NCBI GenBank assembly: GCA_035717845.1
Contig: DASTIC010000314.1
Location: 1 to 18,043 of the forward strand
Length of the DNA: 18,043 nucleotides
Direction: 5' to 3'
Source: DASSUW01 sp035717845
GTDB lineage: Bacteria; Actinomycetota; Thermoleophilia; Solirubrobacterales; Solirubrobacteraceae
Part shown: positions 1 through 7,675 of the stretch, piece by piece
How positions within the stretch are numbered: the stretch's first letter is position 1
Layout of the letters: each line of letters starts with the position of its first letter
Notes under the pieces: generated by a model
What the model saw: only the letters and a program-made list of their open reading frames with translations
Told to the model about the DNA's origin: nothing
Database searches by the model: none
Program-made: the position numbers and the translations under genes

Positions 1-1
1 G

Positions 2-289
2 CTCGCGCACGAGACGTTCAACCTCTACGCCTGCGCGTTCGACGGCGAGGCCGCCCGCACCCGCTCCTTCCCCAGCGAGCTCGACGACGAGGACCCGGCA
101 ACCGGGTCGGCGGCCGGGCCGCTGCTCGCCTACCTGCACGAGCGCGTGGGCACCGAGCGGCTCGACGTGACGCAGGGCGTGGAGATCGGCCGACCGAGCC
201 GGCTGCACGCCGAGATGGATGGGGACCGCGCGCGCGTCAGCGGCGACGTCGTCGTGCTGATCACGGGAACGGTCACGCTTCCCGGCTGA
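2..289 (+). CDS. PhzF-family isomerase/epimerase, C-terminal fragment
   Basis: The frame enters from outside the window and ends at TGA 287-289, giving about 95 C-terminal residues. They carry two PhzF-family hallmarks: GSAAGPL near residue 41, followed by an LLAYL helix, and a VTQGVEIGRPSRL segment that closes the second half-barrel. PhzF-type proteins (phenazine biosynthesis PhzF and diaminopimelate-epimerase-like relatives) are usually 260-300 residues, so about two thirds is missing, including the catalytic Glu region. The substrate cannot be told from this part, and most family members outside phenazine clusters have no assigned substrate. The last 17 bases overlap the 3' end of the reverse-strand MFS gene, a tight convergent arrangement. 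Family assignment is fairly sure; function is not. Confidence 0.8.
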   Translation, partial: LAHETFNLYACAFDGEAARTRSFPSELDDEDPATGSAAGPLLAYLHERVGTERLDVTQGVEIGRPSRLHAEMDGDRARVSGDVVVLITGTVTLPG

Positions 290-1483
290 TCCGCTCCAGT
301 GTCCAGACGCCGCGCACCGCGAGGCTCGCGGCGAACGCGGCGAGCCCCAGCAGGCTGCCGACTGCCAGCACCTCGACCGCGCCGAGCGCCTCGCCCAGTG
401 GGCCGGCGAGCACATACGCGATCGGCAGCAGCGCGAGCGAGCCCATCCAGTCGTAGGCCGACACCCGCGAGAGCGTGTGCGGCGGGATGCGCTGCGCCAG
501 CGCGGTCTCCCACCAGATGCCGAACAGCGCGACGCCGGCGCCGGTGAGCGCGAAGAGGACGACCAGCACGGCGACCGGGGCGCCGAGCGCGAACAGGCCC
601 ACCGTGACCGGGAAGGGCAGGCAGAAGAGCATCCCCAGGCGCATCGGGTAGCGGGGCTGCCAGCGGAAGCCGAGCAGCGCGCCCGCGACCGTGCCGGCGC
701 CCAGCGCGGAGGCCAGGATCCCGTATACCGCGCGGGTCCCGTAGTGCTCGATCGACACCGTCGGCCCGAGCGTCATCCACGGGCCGTAGCAGACCAGCAG
801 CCCCCAGCGAGGCCGCGGCGATGATCGCCCACACCCACGGCCGCGAGCGCACCTCCGTCCACGCCTCGCGCAGCTCGGCCAGCACCGTCGTGCGGACGGG
901 CGCCTCGCCACGGGGGCGGGGGCGCAGACGGACGAGCAGGGCGGCCGACGCCAGGAAGGTCGCGGCGTCGAGCGCGAACGCGACGCCGGGGCCGATCCCC
1001 AGCACGAGCGCGGTGGCGAGCGCCGGCCCGAGGAACTCGGCCACGGTCTCCAGTGTGCCGAACGCGGCCTTGGCCGGCTGGATCTCGTCCTCGGAGACGG
1101 ACTGCGGCACGAGGCCCGTGTAGGCGGGGCGGTAGAACGCCTCGGCGGTGCCGAACGCCGCCTCGATCACCGCGATGTGCCAGATCTCGACGGCCCCGGT
1201 GAAAGATCAGCGTCGCGAGCAGCGCGTGCAGCCCGAAGCGGATGAGGTCGGTGGTCACAACGACGAGGTGCCGCGGCAGCCGGTCCGCCCACACGCCGCC
1301 GATCAGCAGGAAGCCGACGAGCGGCAGCGCGTGGCAGGCCAGCACGATGCCGACGTCGCTCGGCGTGCCGATGTCGGTCACGTACAGCGCAAGCGCGACG
1401 AACACGATCCGATCGCCGATCGTGCTCAGCCCCTGGCCGAGGAACAGCAGCCGGAAGTTGCGGTGGCGGAGCAGCTCGCGCAC
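273..1483 (-). pseudogene. MFS exporter (EntS/MFS_3-like) broken by two apparent frameshifts
   Basis: Read from GTG 1483 the protein begins MRELLRHRNFRLLFLGQGLS and continues as a typical MFS N-terminal half with the loop-2/3 motif GGVWADRLPRH. Homology-like sequence then jumps frame near 1202-1204, where an AAA run looks one base too long: removing one base gives a continuous LIFTGAVEIWHIAVIEAAFG. It jumps again near 800-815, beside a run of C, where the sequence resumes as WGLLVCYGPWM and runs to TGA 273-275. The span of 1211 bases minus two equals exactly 403 codons, a normal size for this drug/siderophore exporter family, which supports two single-base insertions. Either the gene is a recent pseudogene or the assembly has two indel errors; the intact membrane segments in all three frames favour a recent event or an error. 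The substrate is unknown. Confidence 0.75.
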
Positions 1484-1502
1484 GACCCGCCATCATGGCC
1501 GC

Positions 1503-1976
1503 GTGGACGTGGACGCCCTGTTCGACGCGTGGGAGCGCGCCTGGTCCGGTCGCGATCCCGGGGCGTTCGCGCCGCTCTGCGACGACGAGTTCCACTACGA
1601 GGACCCGCTCACGGCCGCGCCGCTGGAGGGAGCCGCCGCGCTCGCCGCCCACGCCCGCCGCCTCTGGGCCGCGTTCCCGGACGCGCGGGTGAACGCGACC
1701 GGCGAGCGGCTCGCGAAGGGAGACTTCGCGTGCGCGCCCTGCAAGCTGCTCGGCACCCACCGGGGCACGATCGCCGGCGTCGCGCCGACCGGCCGCTTCC
1801 TCGTCGTCCACGCGGTCGTCTACGCGGAGCTCCGCGGCGACCGTCTCCTGCGCGCCCGGGCGTTCTTCGACGTCCACGCCGCCGCCCGCGACCTCGGCGT
1901 TCTCCCGCGGCCCGGCACGATGGGCGAGAAGGCCTTGCTCGTCCTGCGCGGCTTCGGCCTGCGCCCTAGCGCTTGA
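1503..1976 (+). CDS. SnoaL-like / NTF2-fold protein
   Basis: This 157-residue protein has the length and pattern of the SnoaL-like NTF2 superfamily: an N-terminal helix (VDALFDAWERAWSGRD), an early HYEDPL strand, the characteristic WAAFPDARV segment, PTGRFLVVHAVVYAEL strands and an RARAFFD ending strand. Members of this fold include polyketide cyclases, epoxide hydrolases and many stand-alone proteins of unknown substrate, so no reaction is assigned. The GTG at 1503 is chosen because the folded domain begins right there. The ATG at 1495 is in another frame, and upstream sequence in this frame is antisense to the MFS gene. The start lies only 19 bases from the divergent MFS start, and the 3' end overlaps the cupredoxin gene by 11 bases. 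Confidence 0.75.
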   Translation: MDVDALFDAWERAWSGRDPGAFAPLCDDEFHYEDPLTAAPLEGAAALAAHARRLWAAFPDARVNATGERLAKGDFACAPCKLLGTHRGTIAGVAPTGRFLVVHAVVYAELRGDRLLRARAFFDVHAAARDLGVLPRPGTMGEKALLVLRGFGLRPSA

Positions 1977-2322
1977 CGTCGATCGACCCGGTCATGCCGG
2001 GGTGGACCGTGCAGATGTACTCGACGCGGCCGGGCTCCTCGACCGTCGTCGTGAACGTCTCGCCCTTGCCGTAGAGCTTGGACTCGAACGTGGCGCCCGA
2101 CTCGGCGACCACGTCGTGCTCGACCTCGTCCTCGTTCGGCCAGCAGATCTCCTGGCCGGCGCGGGCGGTGGCCTCCTGCGGGTCGAACTTGATGTCGGCC
2201 ATCCGGATCACGACCGCGTCGCCCGAGCACTCGCCGGAGGCGGCGGGCTGATCGCCGCCGTCGTCGCCTCCGCAGGCGGCGATCGTGAGGGCGAGGAGGA
2301 GGGCGGCGAGGGCGAGGCGCAT
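1966..2322 (-). CDS. Cupredoxin-like (plastocyanin/azurin-type) lipoprotein
   Basis: A 118-residue exported protein. Residues 1-17 form a lipoprotein signal (basic start, LALAALLLALTIAAC) with the acylated Cys at 17, followed by a Gly/Asp-rich tether. Residues about 36-118 form a small cupredoxin domain. The type I copper ligands can be read as His69 (in EVEHDVV) and Cys104, His107 and Met110 in YICTVHPGM. The strand IKFDPQEATARAGQEICWPN is typical of plastocyanin-like domains. The likely role is electron transfer or copper handling on the outer face of the membrane. Cys32 and Cys60 could form a disulfide. ATG 2322 is preferred over an upstream in-frame start because it places the signal peptide at the N-terminus. 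The partner protein is not visible here. Confidence 0.88.
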   Translation of the reverse strand: MRLALAALLLALTIAACGGDDGGDQPAASGECSGDAVVIRMADIKFDPQEATARAGQEICWPNEDEVEHDVVAESGATFESKLYGKGETFTTTVEEPGRVEYICTVHPGMTGSIDVKR

Positions 2323-2351
2323 GCAGCGGTGCAGTAAACCAGGCGCGACCG

Positions 2352-2357
2352 TACACT
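2352..2357 (+). promoter_or_regulatory. Candidate -10 box of argF (TACACT)
   Basis: TACACT fits TANNNT and ends 7 bases before the proposed argF start at 2365, so a transcript from here would have essentially no leader. No convincing -35 hexamer is seen 16-18 bases upstream. The box sits in the 42-base gap between the divergent cupredoxin and argF genes. Confidence 0.4.
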
Positions 2358-2364
2358 CGGGCGC

Positions 2365-3252
2365 CTGCACTTCCTCGATGGCACCGAGCTCACCCCCGGG
2401 CAGCTCACGTCGCTGCTCGACCGTGCGCTCGCCCTCAAGGCCGCCCCCGCCGCGTCACGGGCGCTCGACGGTCGCACGGTGGCGCTGGTGTTCGAGCACC
2501 CCTCGACGCGCACGCGCGTGTCGTTCGAGGCCGGCGTGGTCGAGCTCGGCGGCCATCCCATGGTCCTGCGCACCGGCGAGCTCCAGCTGACCCGCGGCGA
2601 GGCGCTGCGCGACACCGCGCTGGTGCTCTCGCGGCACGTCGCGGCGATCGGCCTGCGAACCGGGTCCGAGGAGCGGCTGAACGGGCTGGCCGAGCACGCG
2701 TCGGTGCCGGTCGTGAACATGCTCTCGCCGCTCCACCACCCGTGCCAGGCGCTCGCCGACCTGATGACCATGCGGGAGGCGTTCGGCTCGATCGAGGGGC
2801 GGGTGCTGGCGTACGTCGGGGACGGCAACAACGTCGCGCGATCACTCGCACTCGTCGGTGCGCTCGCGGGTGTGGAGGTGCGCGTCGCCGCCCCCGCGGG
2901 GTTCGAGCTCGAGCCGGAGGCGGGCGCGAAGCACTTCGAGGACCCGGAGGAGGCCGTCGACGGGGCCGACGCCGTGTACACCGACGTCTGGGTGTCGCTC
3001 AACGACGAGGAGACCGAGGCCGACCGCCGCCGCGCCGCGCTGGCGCCGTACCGGCTCGACGAGGCGCTGCTCGACCGCGCGGCGCCGCACGCCTTCGCGC
3101 TCCACTGCCTCCCGGCACATCCGGGGGAGGAGATCACCGACGGCGTGCTGTACGGCGATCGCCAGCGCATCTGGGACCAGGCCGAGAACCGCCGGCACGC
3201 GCAGAAGGCGCTGCTCGAGCTGCTCGTTTCGACGGGCTCGCGCGCGGGGTAG
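2365..3252 (+). CDS. argF: Ornithine carbamoyltransferase
   Basis: Transfers the carbamoyl group of carbamoyl phosphate to ornithine, giving citrulline in arginine biosynthesis (cytoplasmic). Signature sites are all present: the carbamoyl-phosphate loop STRTR at residues 47-51, HPCQ at 125-128, DVWVSL at 207-212 and the ornithine-side HCLPAH at 247-252, followed by the conserved DQAENRRHAQKALL near the C-terminus. The usual HRGEE after HCLPA reads HPGEE here. The length of 295 residues matches the family. The start is odd: the frame is open from 2338 to 2478 but has no ATG, GTG or TTG before GTG 2479, and starting there would cut off the HFLDGTELTPGQL N-terminus that matches the family. CTG 2365, directly before HFLD, is therefore chosen. 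The gene leads a forward run with the two next genes (gaps of 11 and 20 bases). No other arginine gene is in the window. Confidence 0.93.
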   Translation: MHFLDGTELTPGQLTSLLDRALALKAAPAASRALDGRTVALVFEHPSTRTRVSFEAGVVELGGHPMVLRTGELQLTRGEALRDTALVLSRHVAAIGLRTGSEERLNGLAEHASVPVVNMLSPLHHPCQALADLMTMREAFGSIEGRVLAYVGDGNNVARSLALVGALAGVEVRVAAPAGFELEPEAGAKHFEDPEEAVDGADAVYTDVWVSLNDEETEADRRRAALAPYRLDEALLDRAAPHAFALHCLPAHPGEEITDGVLYGDRQRIWDQAENRRHAQKALLELLVSTGSRAG

Positions 3253-3263
3253 GCCTTCGTCAG

Positions 3264-3680
3264 ATGCCGCAACCGACCAAGCGCCTCCTCCTCAACCCGC
3301 TCGAGGCGCTGCTGCTGACACGCGAGCGGATCCAGGAGGTGCTCGACGACGCGGTCGCGCGCGGGCGGATGACGCGCGACGACGCCTCGGAGCTGCTCGC
3401 AGAGCTGGTGCGCCGGGGCCGCCGGTCGACCGACGACCTGGTCGACGGCCTCGCCTCGCTCCCGCCCGACCGGGTGATGCGCGAGGTCGACCGCGCGCGG
3501 CGCGCTGCCGGCCTCGGAAGCTCGTTCCCGATCACCGGCTACGACGAGCTGACGGCCGCCAAGGTCATCGACCACCTCGAAGGCCTCAGCCCCGCCGAGC
3601 TGCGGGCCGTGCGCGACCACGAGCGCCGCAACGCGAACCGCAAGTCGGTCCTCTCCGCGATCGAGCGCCGGCTGCCCTGA
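3264..3680 (+). CDS. Conserved small charged helical protein, phasin-like N-terminal part
   Basis: This 138-residue protein is rich in Arg, Glu and Leu and has no signal peptide or membrane segment. Two parts are visible. Residues 1-80 form long amphipathic helices (LLTRERIQEVLDDAVARGRM, then a DDASELLAELVRRGRRSTDD stretch) reminiscent of phasin or granule-associated helical proteins. Residues 88-138 form a compact helical unit (PITGYDELTAAKVIDHL, GLSPAELRAVRDHERRNANR, VLSAIERRL) of a kind seen in small actinobacterial proteins. I recognise the look, not a named function. It lies 11 bases after argF and 20 before the RNA methyltransferase, all forward, so it is probably co-transcribed. ATG 3264 is the first start after the argF stop; upstream sequence in this frame is a shadow of argF. 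A DNA- or granule-associated structural role is possible but unproven. Confidence 0.7.
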   Translation: MPQPTKRLLLNPLEALLLTRERIQEVLDDAVARGRMTRDDASELLAELVRRGRRSTDDLVDGLASLPPDRVMREVDRARRAAGLGSSFPITGYDELTAAKVIDHLEGLSPAELRAVRDHERRNANRKSVLSAIERRLP

Positions 3681-3700
3681 CGGGTGTCATCCTGGGTCGG

Positions 3701-5056
3701 GTGACGACGACCCAGCGCACCAGGCCCGCGCGCGGTGACACGCTCGAGCTGACCATCGACTCGCTCGCCCACGGCGGCAACGGCGTCGCGCGGCTCGACG
3801 GCTACGTCGTCTTCGTGGCCGGGGCGGTGCCCGGCGACCGCGTCCGCGCGGTGGTCGGCAAGTCCAAGCGGGCGTACGCCGAGGCGCGCGCCGCCGAGGT
3901 GCTCGAGCCGTCGCCGGACCGCATCCCGCCGGTGGCCCACCACCCGGGCGCGCCCTGGCAGGTGCTGCCCTACCAGCGCCAGCTCGAGGTCAAGGCGACG
4001 CAGGTGCGCGAGGCCCTCGAGCGGATCGGCAGGCTCAGCGACTTCGAGCTCGAGCCGATCGTCCCCGCCGAGCAGGAGTGGCGCTACCGCAACAAGCTCG
4101 AGTACTCGTTCGGCCGCGGCCCGGCCGGCGAGCTCGTGTGCGGGTTCCACGCGCCCGGCCGGTGGGACGAGATCGTGCCGATGGACGACTGCCTGCTCGC
4201 CTCCGAGCGCTCGAACGCGGTCCGCGAGCAGGTGCTCGCCTGGGCCCGCATGCATGACCTGTCGCCCTGGGACCGGCGCGAGCAGCGCGGCCTCCTGCGC
4301 AACCTCGTCGTCCGCGAGGGCCGCCGGACGGGCGAGCTCCAGGTGCGCCTCGTGACCTCGCCAGGCGCGATCGACACCGACTCGCTGATCGACGCCGTCG
4401 CCGCCGGCGGCCTGTTCTGGACGCAGCAGGAGCAGCTCGGGGAGAGCACGGCCGGGGGCGAGACCGTCCTGCTCTCCGGTGCGCCGCAGCTGCGCGAGGA
4501 GCTCGGCGGCCTGGAGTTCCTCGTCAGCCCCGACGCGTTCTTCCAGACGAACACGGAGATGGCCGAGCAGCTCTACGCGATCGCCGCCGAGATGGCCCAG
4601 CTACGTGGCCACGAGCGCGTCTTCGACCTCTTCTCCGGCATCGGCACGATCGGCCTCACGCTGGCCGCCCGTGCCCGCGAGGTCGTCGGCGTCGAGATCG
4701 TGGAGTCGGCCGTGGCGGACGCGATCGAGAACGCCCGCCGCAACGACGTCCTCAACGCCCGCTTCTACGCCGGCGACATCCGGCTCGCGATGCGCGACCT
4801 CGTCGCCGAGGCCGGGCGTCCGGACGTCCTCGTCGTCGATCCCCCTCGGGCCGGGCTGTCCCAGAAGGTCGTCCGCCGCATCATCGAGGCCCAGCCCTCC
4901 CGCGTCGTCTACGTCTCCTGCAACCCGACCACGCTCGCCCCGAACGCCGCGCAGATGGTCGAGGCCGGCTACCGCCTCACCCGCGTCCGCCCGGTCGACA
5001 TGTTCCCGCAGACGCCGCACATCGAGTCCGTCGCGCTGCTCGAGAAGCCCTCGTAG
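3701..5056 (+). CDS. TrmA/RlmC/RlmD-family RNA (uracil-5-)-methyltransferase with TRAM domain
   Basis: Makes 5-methyluridine in rRNA or tRNA using S-adenosylmethionine. Residues about 10-66 form a TRAM RNA-binding domain (LTIDSLAHGGNGVAR, FVAGAVPGDRVRA). The catalytic half has the SAM loop FDLFSGIGTIG at 308-318, DPPRAG at 380-385, the nucleophile in SCNPTT (Cys407) and the final HIESVALLEK holding the general-base Glu. The 451-residue length is normal. RlmD-type enzymes carry a four-cysteine iron-sulfur site after the TRAM domain; here that stretch reads VAHHPGAPWQVLPY with no Cys, so the cluster is probably absent. GTG 3701 is the first in-frame start before the TRAM domain. The exact target (rRNA U747, U1939 or tRNA U54 equivalents) cannot be decided from sequence. 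Its stop abuts that of the reverse hydrolase gene. Confidence 0.9.
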   Translation: MTTTQRTRPARGDTLELTIDSLAHGGNGVARLDGYVVFVAGAVPGDRVRAVVGKSKRAYAEARAAEVLEPSPDRIPPVAHHPGAPWQVLPYQRQLEVKATQVREALERIGRLSDFELEPIVPAEQEWRYRNKLEYSFGRGPAGELVCGFHAPGRWDEIVPMDDCLLASERSNAVREQVLAWARMHDLSPWDRREQRGLLRNLVVREGRRTGELQVRLVTSPGAIDTDSLIDAVAAGGLFWTQQEQLGESTAGGETVLLSGAPQLREELGGLEFLVSPDAFFQTNTEMAEQLYAIAAEMAQLRGHERVFDLFSGIGTIGLTLAARAREVVGVEIVESAVADAIENARRNDVLNARFYAGDIRLAMRDLVAEAGRPDVLVVDPPRAGLSQKVVRRIIEAQPSRVVYVSCNPTTLAPNAAQMVEAGYRLTRVRPVDMFPQTPHIESVALLEKPS

Positions 5057-5815
5057 CTAGGCGGCGCGCGGGAGCGACGCGGGCTCTTCGGCCAGCGCGT
5101 TCGCGAGGTGCTCGTAGGCGCTGCGGTTGAGCGCCATCCCGCAGTGGGAGGCGCGGATCTCGATCAGCTCGCCGGCCGCCGGGTCCAGGCAGGCCCGCCA
5201 GTCGACGATGCCGTCGGAGCGCGAGTAGAGCGCCGTGTAGCCGACGTCGGCGGGGAACGGGCCGGTCATGTCGGCGCGGAAGCTCCCGCAGCACGTCCCG
5301 CGCAGGCAGCGCATCGAGAAGAAGCCAGGCACGTGGCCGGTGCCGAGCGCGCCGACGAGTCCGACCTGGAGGAGCACGAGCGGGTTGACGGCCAGCATCG
5401 AGACGGTCGGCGCCCCCAGGGTGACGATCCGCTCCACGAGGTCGGGCCGCCGCACGGCGATCACCCGGGCGAGCACCCCGCCGCGGCTCTGACCGACGAT
5501 CGTGACCCGCCGGCCGGTGCGCCCGGCGAGGGCCTCGACCCGCTCCTCCAGCCGCACGCACGCCTCCTGCGAGCACCCGACGTTGGCCCGGATGCCCGCC
5601 CGGCGCGTCCAGTAGCCGTTGGCCCGCAGCCACTTGGCCATCGTGCCGAGCGAGCCGTCGCCCGCCATGAACCCCGGGACGAGCAGGACGGGCCGGCCGC
5701 CGCCGGGCGGCACGCCCTCCCCGCGCCAGACCGGGCTGCGCAGCAGCGCGGCGGCCTCGAAGCCGACGCGGGACTCGCGCCAGAGCGGCGTCAGGCGGAG
5801 GGCAGGAACCTCCAT
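5057..5815 (-). CDS. Alpha/beta-hydrolase (lipase/esterase-like)
   Basis: A 252-residue protein with an alpha/beta-hydrolase core. VLLVPGFMAGDGSL (43-56) is the first strand and oxyanion region, GQSRG places the nucleophile at Ser110, SRSDGIVDW gives Asp201, and SHCGMALN gives His224, a complete triad in the right order. The early PGFMAGDGS and the following whole-chain pattern resemble actinobacterial lipase/esterase family proteins. Cysteines are unusually many (81, 86, 170, 175, 176, 209, 225), including CLRGTCC, suggesting disulfides or metal binding, yet no signal peptide is visible. ATG 5815 is chosen because AGAGGGG, a good ribosome-binding site, lies just upstream; a longer in-frame extension has no supporting features. 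The substrate is unknown. Confidence 0.8.
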   Translation of the reverse strand: MEVPALRLTPLWRESRVGFEAAALLRSPVWRGEGVPPGGGRPVLLVPGFMAGDGSLGTMAKWLRANGYWTRRAGIRANVGCSQEACVRLEERVEALAGRTGRRVTIVGQSRGGVLARVIAVRRPDLVERIVTLGAPTVSMLAVNPLVLLQVGLVGALGTGHVPGFFSMRCLRGTCCGSFRADMTGPFPADVGYTALYSRSDGIVDWRACLDPAAGELIEIRASHCGMALNRSAYEHLANALAEEPASLPRAA

Positions 5816-5890
5816 CGCCCCTCTATACCCCGGCGACCGGATGTAAGCCACAGCCGTCGGGGGAGTCTGCCGAGAACTGGCGCGGAGGGA

Positions 5891-5896
5891 TACCAT
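5891..5896 (+). promoter_or_regulatory. Candidate -10 box of the oxidoreductase gene (TACCAT)
   Basis: TACCAT matches TANNNT and ends 7 bases before ATG 5904, the spacing expected for a leaderless transcript. GGAGGG at 5885-5890 could instead be read as a ribosome-binding site, but its 13-base distance to the ATG is long. No clear -35 is seen. Confidence 0.35.
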
Positions 5897-5903
5897 CGCG
5901 GCG

Positions 5904-6842
5904 ATGCGCGCCGCCACGATTCACGACGGCGAGATCTCCGTACGGGAGCACCCCGATCCCCGCCCCCAGGCCGGTGAGCTGCTGGTCCGGGTGCGCGCCG
6001 CCGGCATCAACGGGGCCGACATGCACCAGCTCGCGGGCCGTTATCCCGCCCCGCCAGGCGCGCCGCCGGACATCCCCGGCCTCGAGCTGGCCGGCGAGGT
6101 GATCGCGGTCGGCGCCGGCGTCGAGCGCTTCGAGCCCGGCGACCGCGTGATGTCGATCGTCGCCGGCGGCGGGCAGGCCGAGATGGCGGTCGTCAACGAG
6201 CGCGTGGCGATGCCGGTGCCCGACGAGCTCGACTGGGTCGCGGCCGGCGGCACCCCCGAGGTGTTCTTCACGGCCCACGACGCGCTCTTCACCCAAGCCG
6301 AGCTGATGGTCGGCGAGCGGCTGCTCGTCCACGGCGCCGCCGGCGGCGTGGGGATGGCCGCCGTCCAGCTCGGGACGATGGCCGGCGCCCGCGTCACCGC
6401 GACGGTGCGCGACGAGCACTGCCGCGAGCAGGTGGCCGCGCTGGGCGTCAACGCGATCGCTCCGGAGGAGTTCGCGGCGGCCGGCCCGTTCGACGTGATC
6501 CTCGAGCTCGTCGGGGCGCCGAACTTCCCCGGCGACCTCGAGGCGCTCGCTCTCCGCGGCCGGATCGTCGTGATCGGCGTGGGTGCGGGAGCCACCGTCG
6601 AGCTCGACCTGCGGCAGCTGATGGCCAAGCGCGGCCGTCTCCTCGCCTCCACGATGCGCGCCCGCCCGCTGGAGGAGAAGGCCGCCGCCACCCGGCTGGT
6701 GGAGAAGGCGGTCCTGCCCGGCTTCGCGTCCGGCGACCTCGCGGTCCCCGTCGCGGCGACCTACCCGCTCGACGACGTCGCCGCCGCCTACGACCGCTTC
6801 AAGGCCGGCTCCAAGCTCGGCAAGATCGTGCTCGAGGTCTAG
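5904..6842 (+). CDS. Zinc-independent MDR oxidoreductase (quinone oxidoreductase-like)
   Basis: This 312-residue medium-chain dehydrogenase/reductase belongs to the quinone oxidoreductase branch, which uses NADPH and has no zinc. Residues 1-125 form the GroES-like substrate domain (INGADMHQLAGRYPAPPG, then IPGLELAGEV and ERFEPGDRV). The Rossmann domain starts at HGAAGGVGMAAVQL (143-156). The metal ligands of zinc alcohol dehydrogenases are absent. It probably reduces quinones or enones in the cytosol; the substrate is not readable. The gene stands alone between divergent and convergent neighbours. Its stop TAG shares the tetranucleotide CTAG (6839-6842) with the stop of the sigma-factor gene on the other strand. 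Confidence 0.88.
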   Translation: MRAATIHDGEISVREHPDPRPQAGELLVRVRAAGINGADMHQLAGRYPAPPGAPPDIPGLELAGEVIAVGAGVERFEPGDRVMSIVAGGGQAEMAVVNERVAMPVPDELDWVAAGGTPEVFFTAHDALFTQAELMVGERLLVHGAAGGVGMAAVQLGTMAGARVTATVRDEHCREQVAALGVNAIAPEEFAAAGPFDVILELVGAPNFPGDLEALALRGRIVVIGVGAGATVELDLRQLMAKRGRLLASTMRARPLEEKAAATRLVEKAVLPGFASGDLAVPVAATYPLDDVAAAYDRFKAGSKLGKIVLEV

Positions 6843-7675
6843 CCCCCGACGTGGCGCAGCTTGTCGGGGTTGACGACGCCGCGGATGGCCCGCACGGCGC
6901 CGTCTGAGATCTCGAACGCCCACACCGCGACGAGCTCCCCGCCCTCGTACGCGGCGAGGCCGCTCTCGCCGTTGAACTCGGCGACCTCGGCGGTCGTGCC
7001 GCGGCGGGCAGCGATGGGCATGAAGCGGGCCAGCATCCGGGCCACCGCCTCGGCGCCGACCACATGGCGCACGGCCGGGGCCTTGCCGCCGCCGTCCCCG
7101 TAGAACTCGACGTCGGCCGCCAGGAGCTCGACCAGCGCGCCCGTCTCGCCCTCCTGGAGCGCGGCCACGAAGCGGCGGACGAGCTCGTCGCGCTGCTCGC
7201 GCGAGGGCTCGAACCGCGCGCGGCGCTCGTCGACGTGCCGGCGTGCGCGGGCCGCGAGCTGGCGGCAGTTCGCCTCGCTCTTGCCGACGATCTCCGCGAT
7301 CTCGTCGTAGCCGAACTCGAACGCCTCGCGCAGCACGAACACCGCGCGCTCGACGGGCGTCAGGCTCTCCAGCAGGACGAGCACGGCGAACGAGAGCGAC
7401 TCGGCTCTGACGGCGGCCTCGGGCGCCGGGTCCGCGACCACCGGCTCCGGCAGCCAGTTGCCCGGGTACTGCTCGCGGCGCACTCGCGCCGAGCGCAGAT
7501 GGTCGATCGCCAACCGCGTCGTCACGGTCGTCAGCCACGCCTTCGCGCTCTCGACGTCGCCCGCCTCGTGCAGCCGCAGGAACGCCTCCTGGACGAGGTC
7601 CTCGGCCTCGCTGTAGCTGCCGACCATCCGGTAGGCGATCGAGAGCAACAGCGGGCGCAGCTCCTCGGATGTCAC
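6839..7675 (-). CDS. ECF41-type RNA polymerase sigma factor with C-terminal SnoaL-like domain
   Basis: A 278-residue extracytoplasmic-function sigma factor. Region 2 spans residues 1-65 (LLLSIAYRMVGSYSEAEDLV, then LTTVTTRLAIDHLRS) and region 4 spans about 93-148 (LESLTPVERAVFVLREAF, YDEIAEIVGKSEANCRQL). ECF41 hallmarks are explicit: WLPEP in the linker at 74-78, a C-terminal NTF2/SnoaL-like domain with DGGGK, and the terminal NPDKL at 269-273. In characterised ECF41 proteins this C-terminal extension controls activity in place of a separate anti-sigma factor, and none is seen nearby. ECF41 genes usually neighbour a carboxymuconolactone decarboxylase, oxidoreductase or epimerase gene; here a divergent epimerase and a convergent oxidoreductase flank it. 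The start is GTG 7675, which fits the family N-terminus and overlaps the divergent promoter's upstream element. Confidence 0.95.
   Translation of the reverse strand: MTSEELRPLLLSIAYRMVGSYSEAEDLVQEAFLRLHEAGDVESAKAWLTTVTTRLAIDHLRSARVRREQYPGNWLPEPVVADPAPEAAVRAESLSFAVLVLLESLTPVERAVFVLREAFEFGYDEIAEIVGKSEANCRQLAARARRHVDERRARFEPSREQRDELVRRFVAALQEGETGALVELLAADVEFYGDGGGKAPAVRHVVGAEAVARMLARFMPIAARRGTTAEVAEFNGESGLAAYEGGELVAVWAFEISDGAVRAIRGVVNPDKLRHVGG

Noticed and set aside
1495..1692. Forward open frame from ATG 1495
   Set aside because: It is a shifted frame over the SnoaL-like gene and shows no domain pattern; the real gene begins at GTG 1503 in another frame.
2479..3252. GTG 2479 as the argF start
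   Set aside because: It would remove the first 38 residues, including HFLD and the first helix shared by ornithine carbamoyltransferases.
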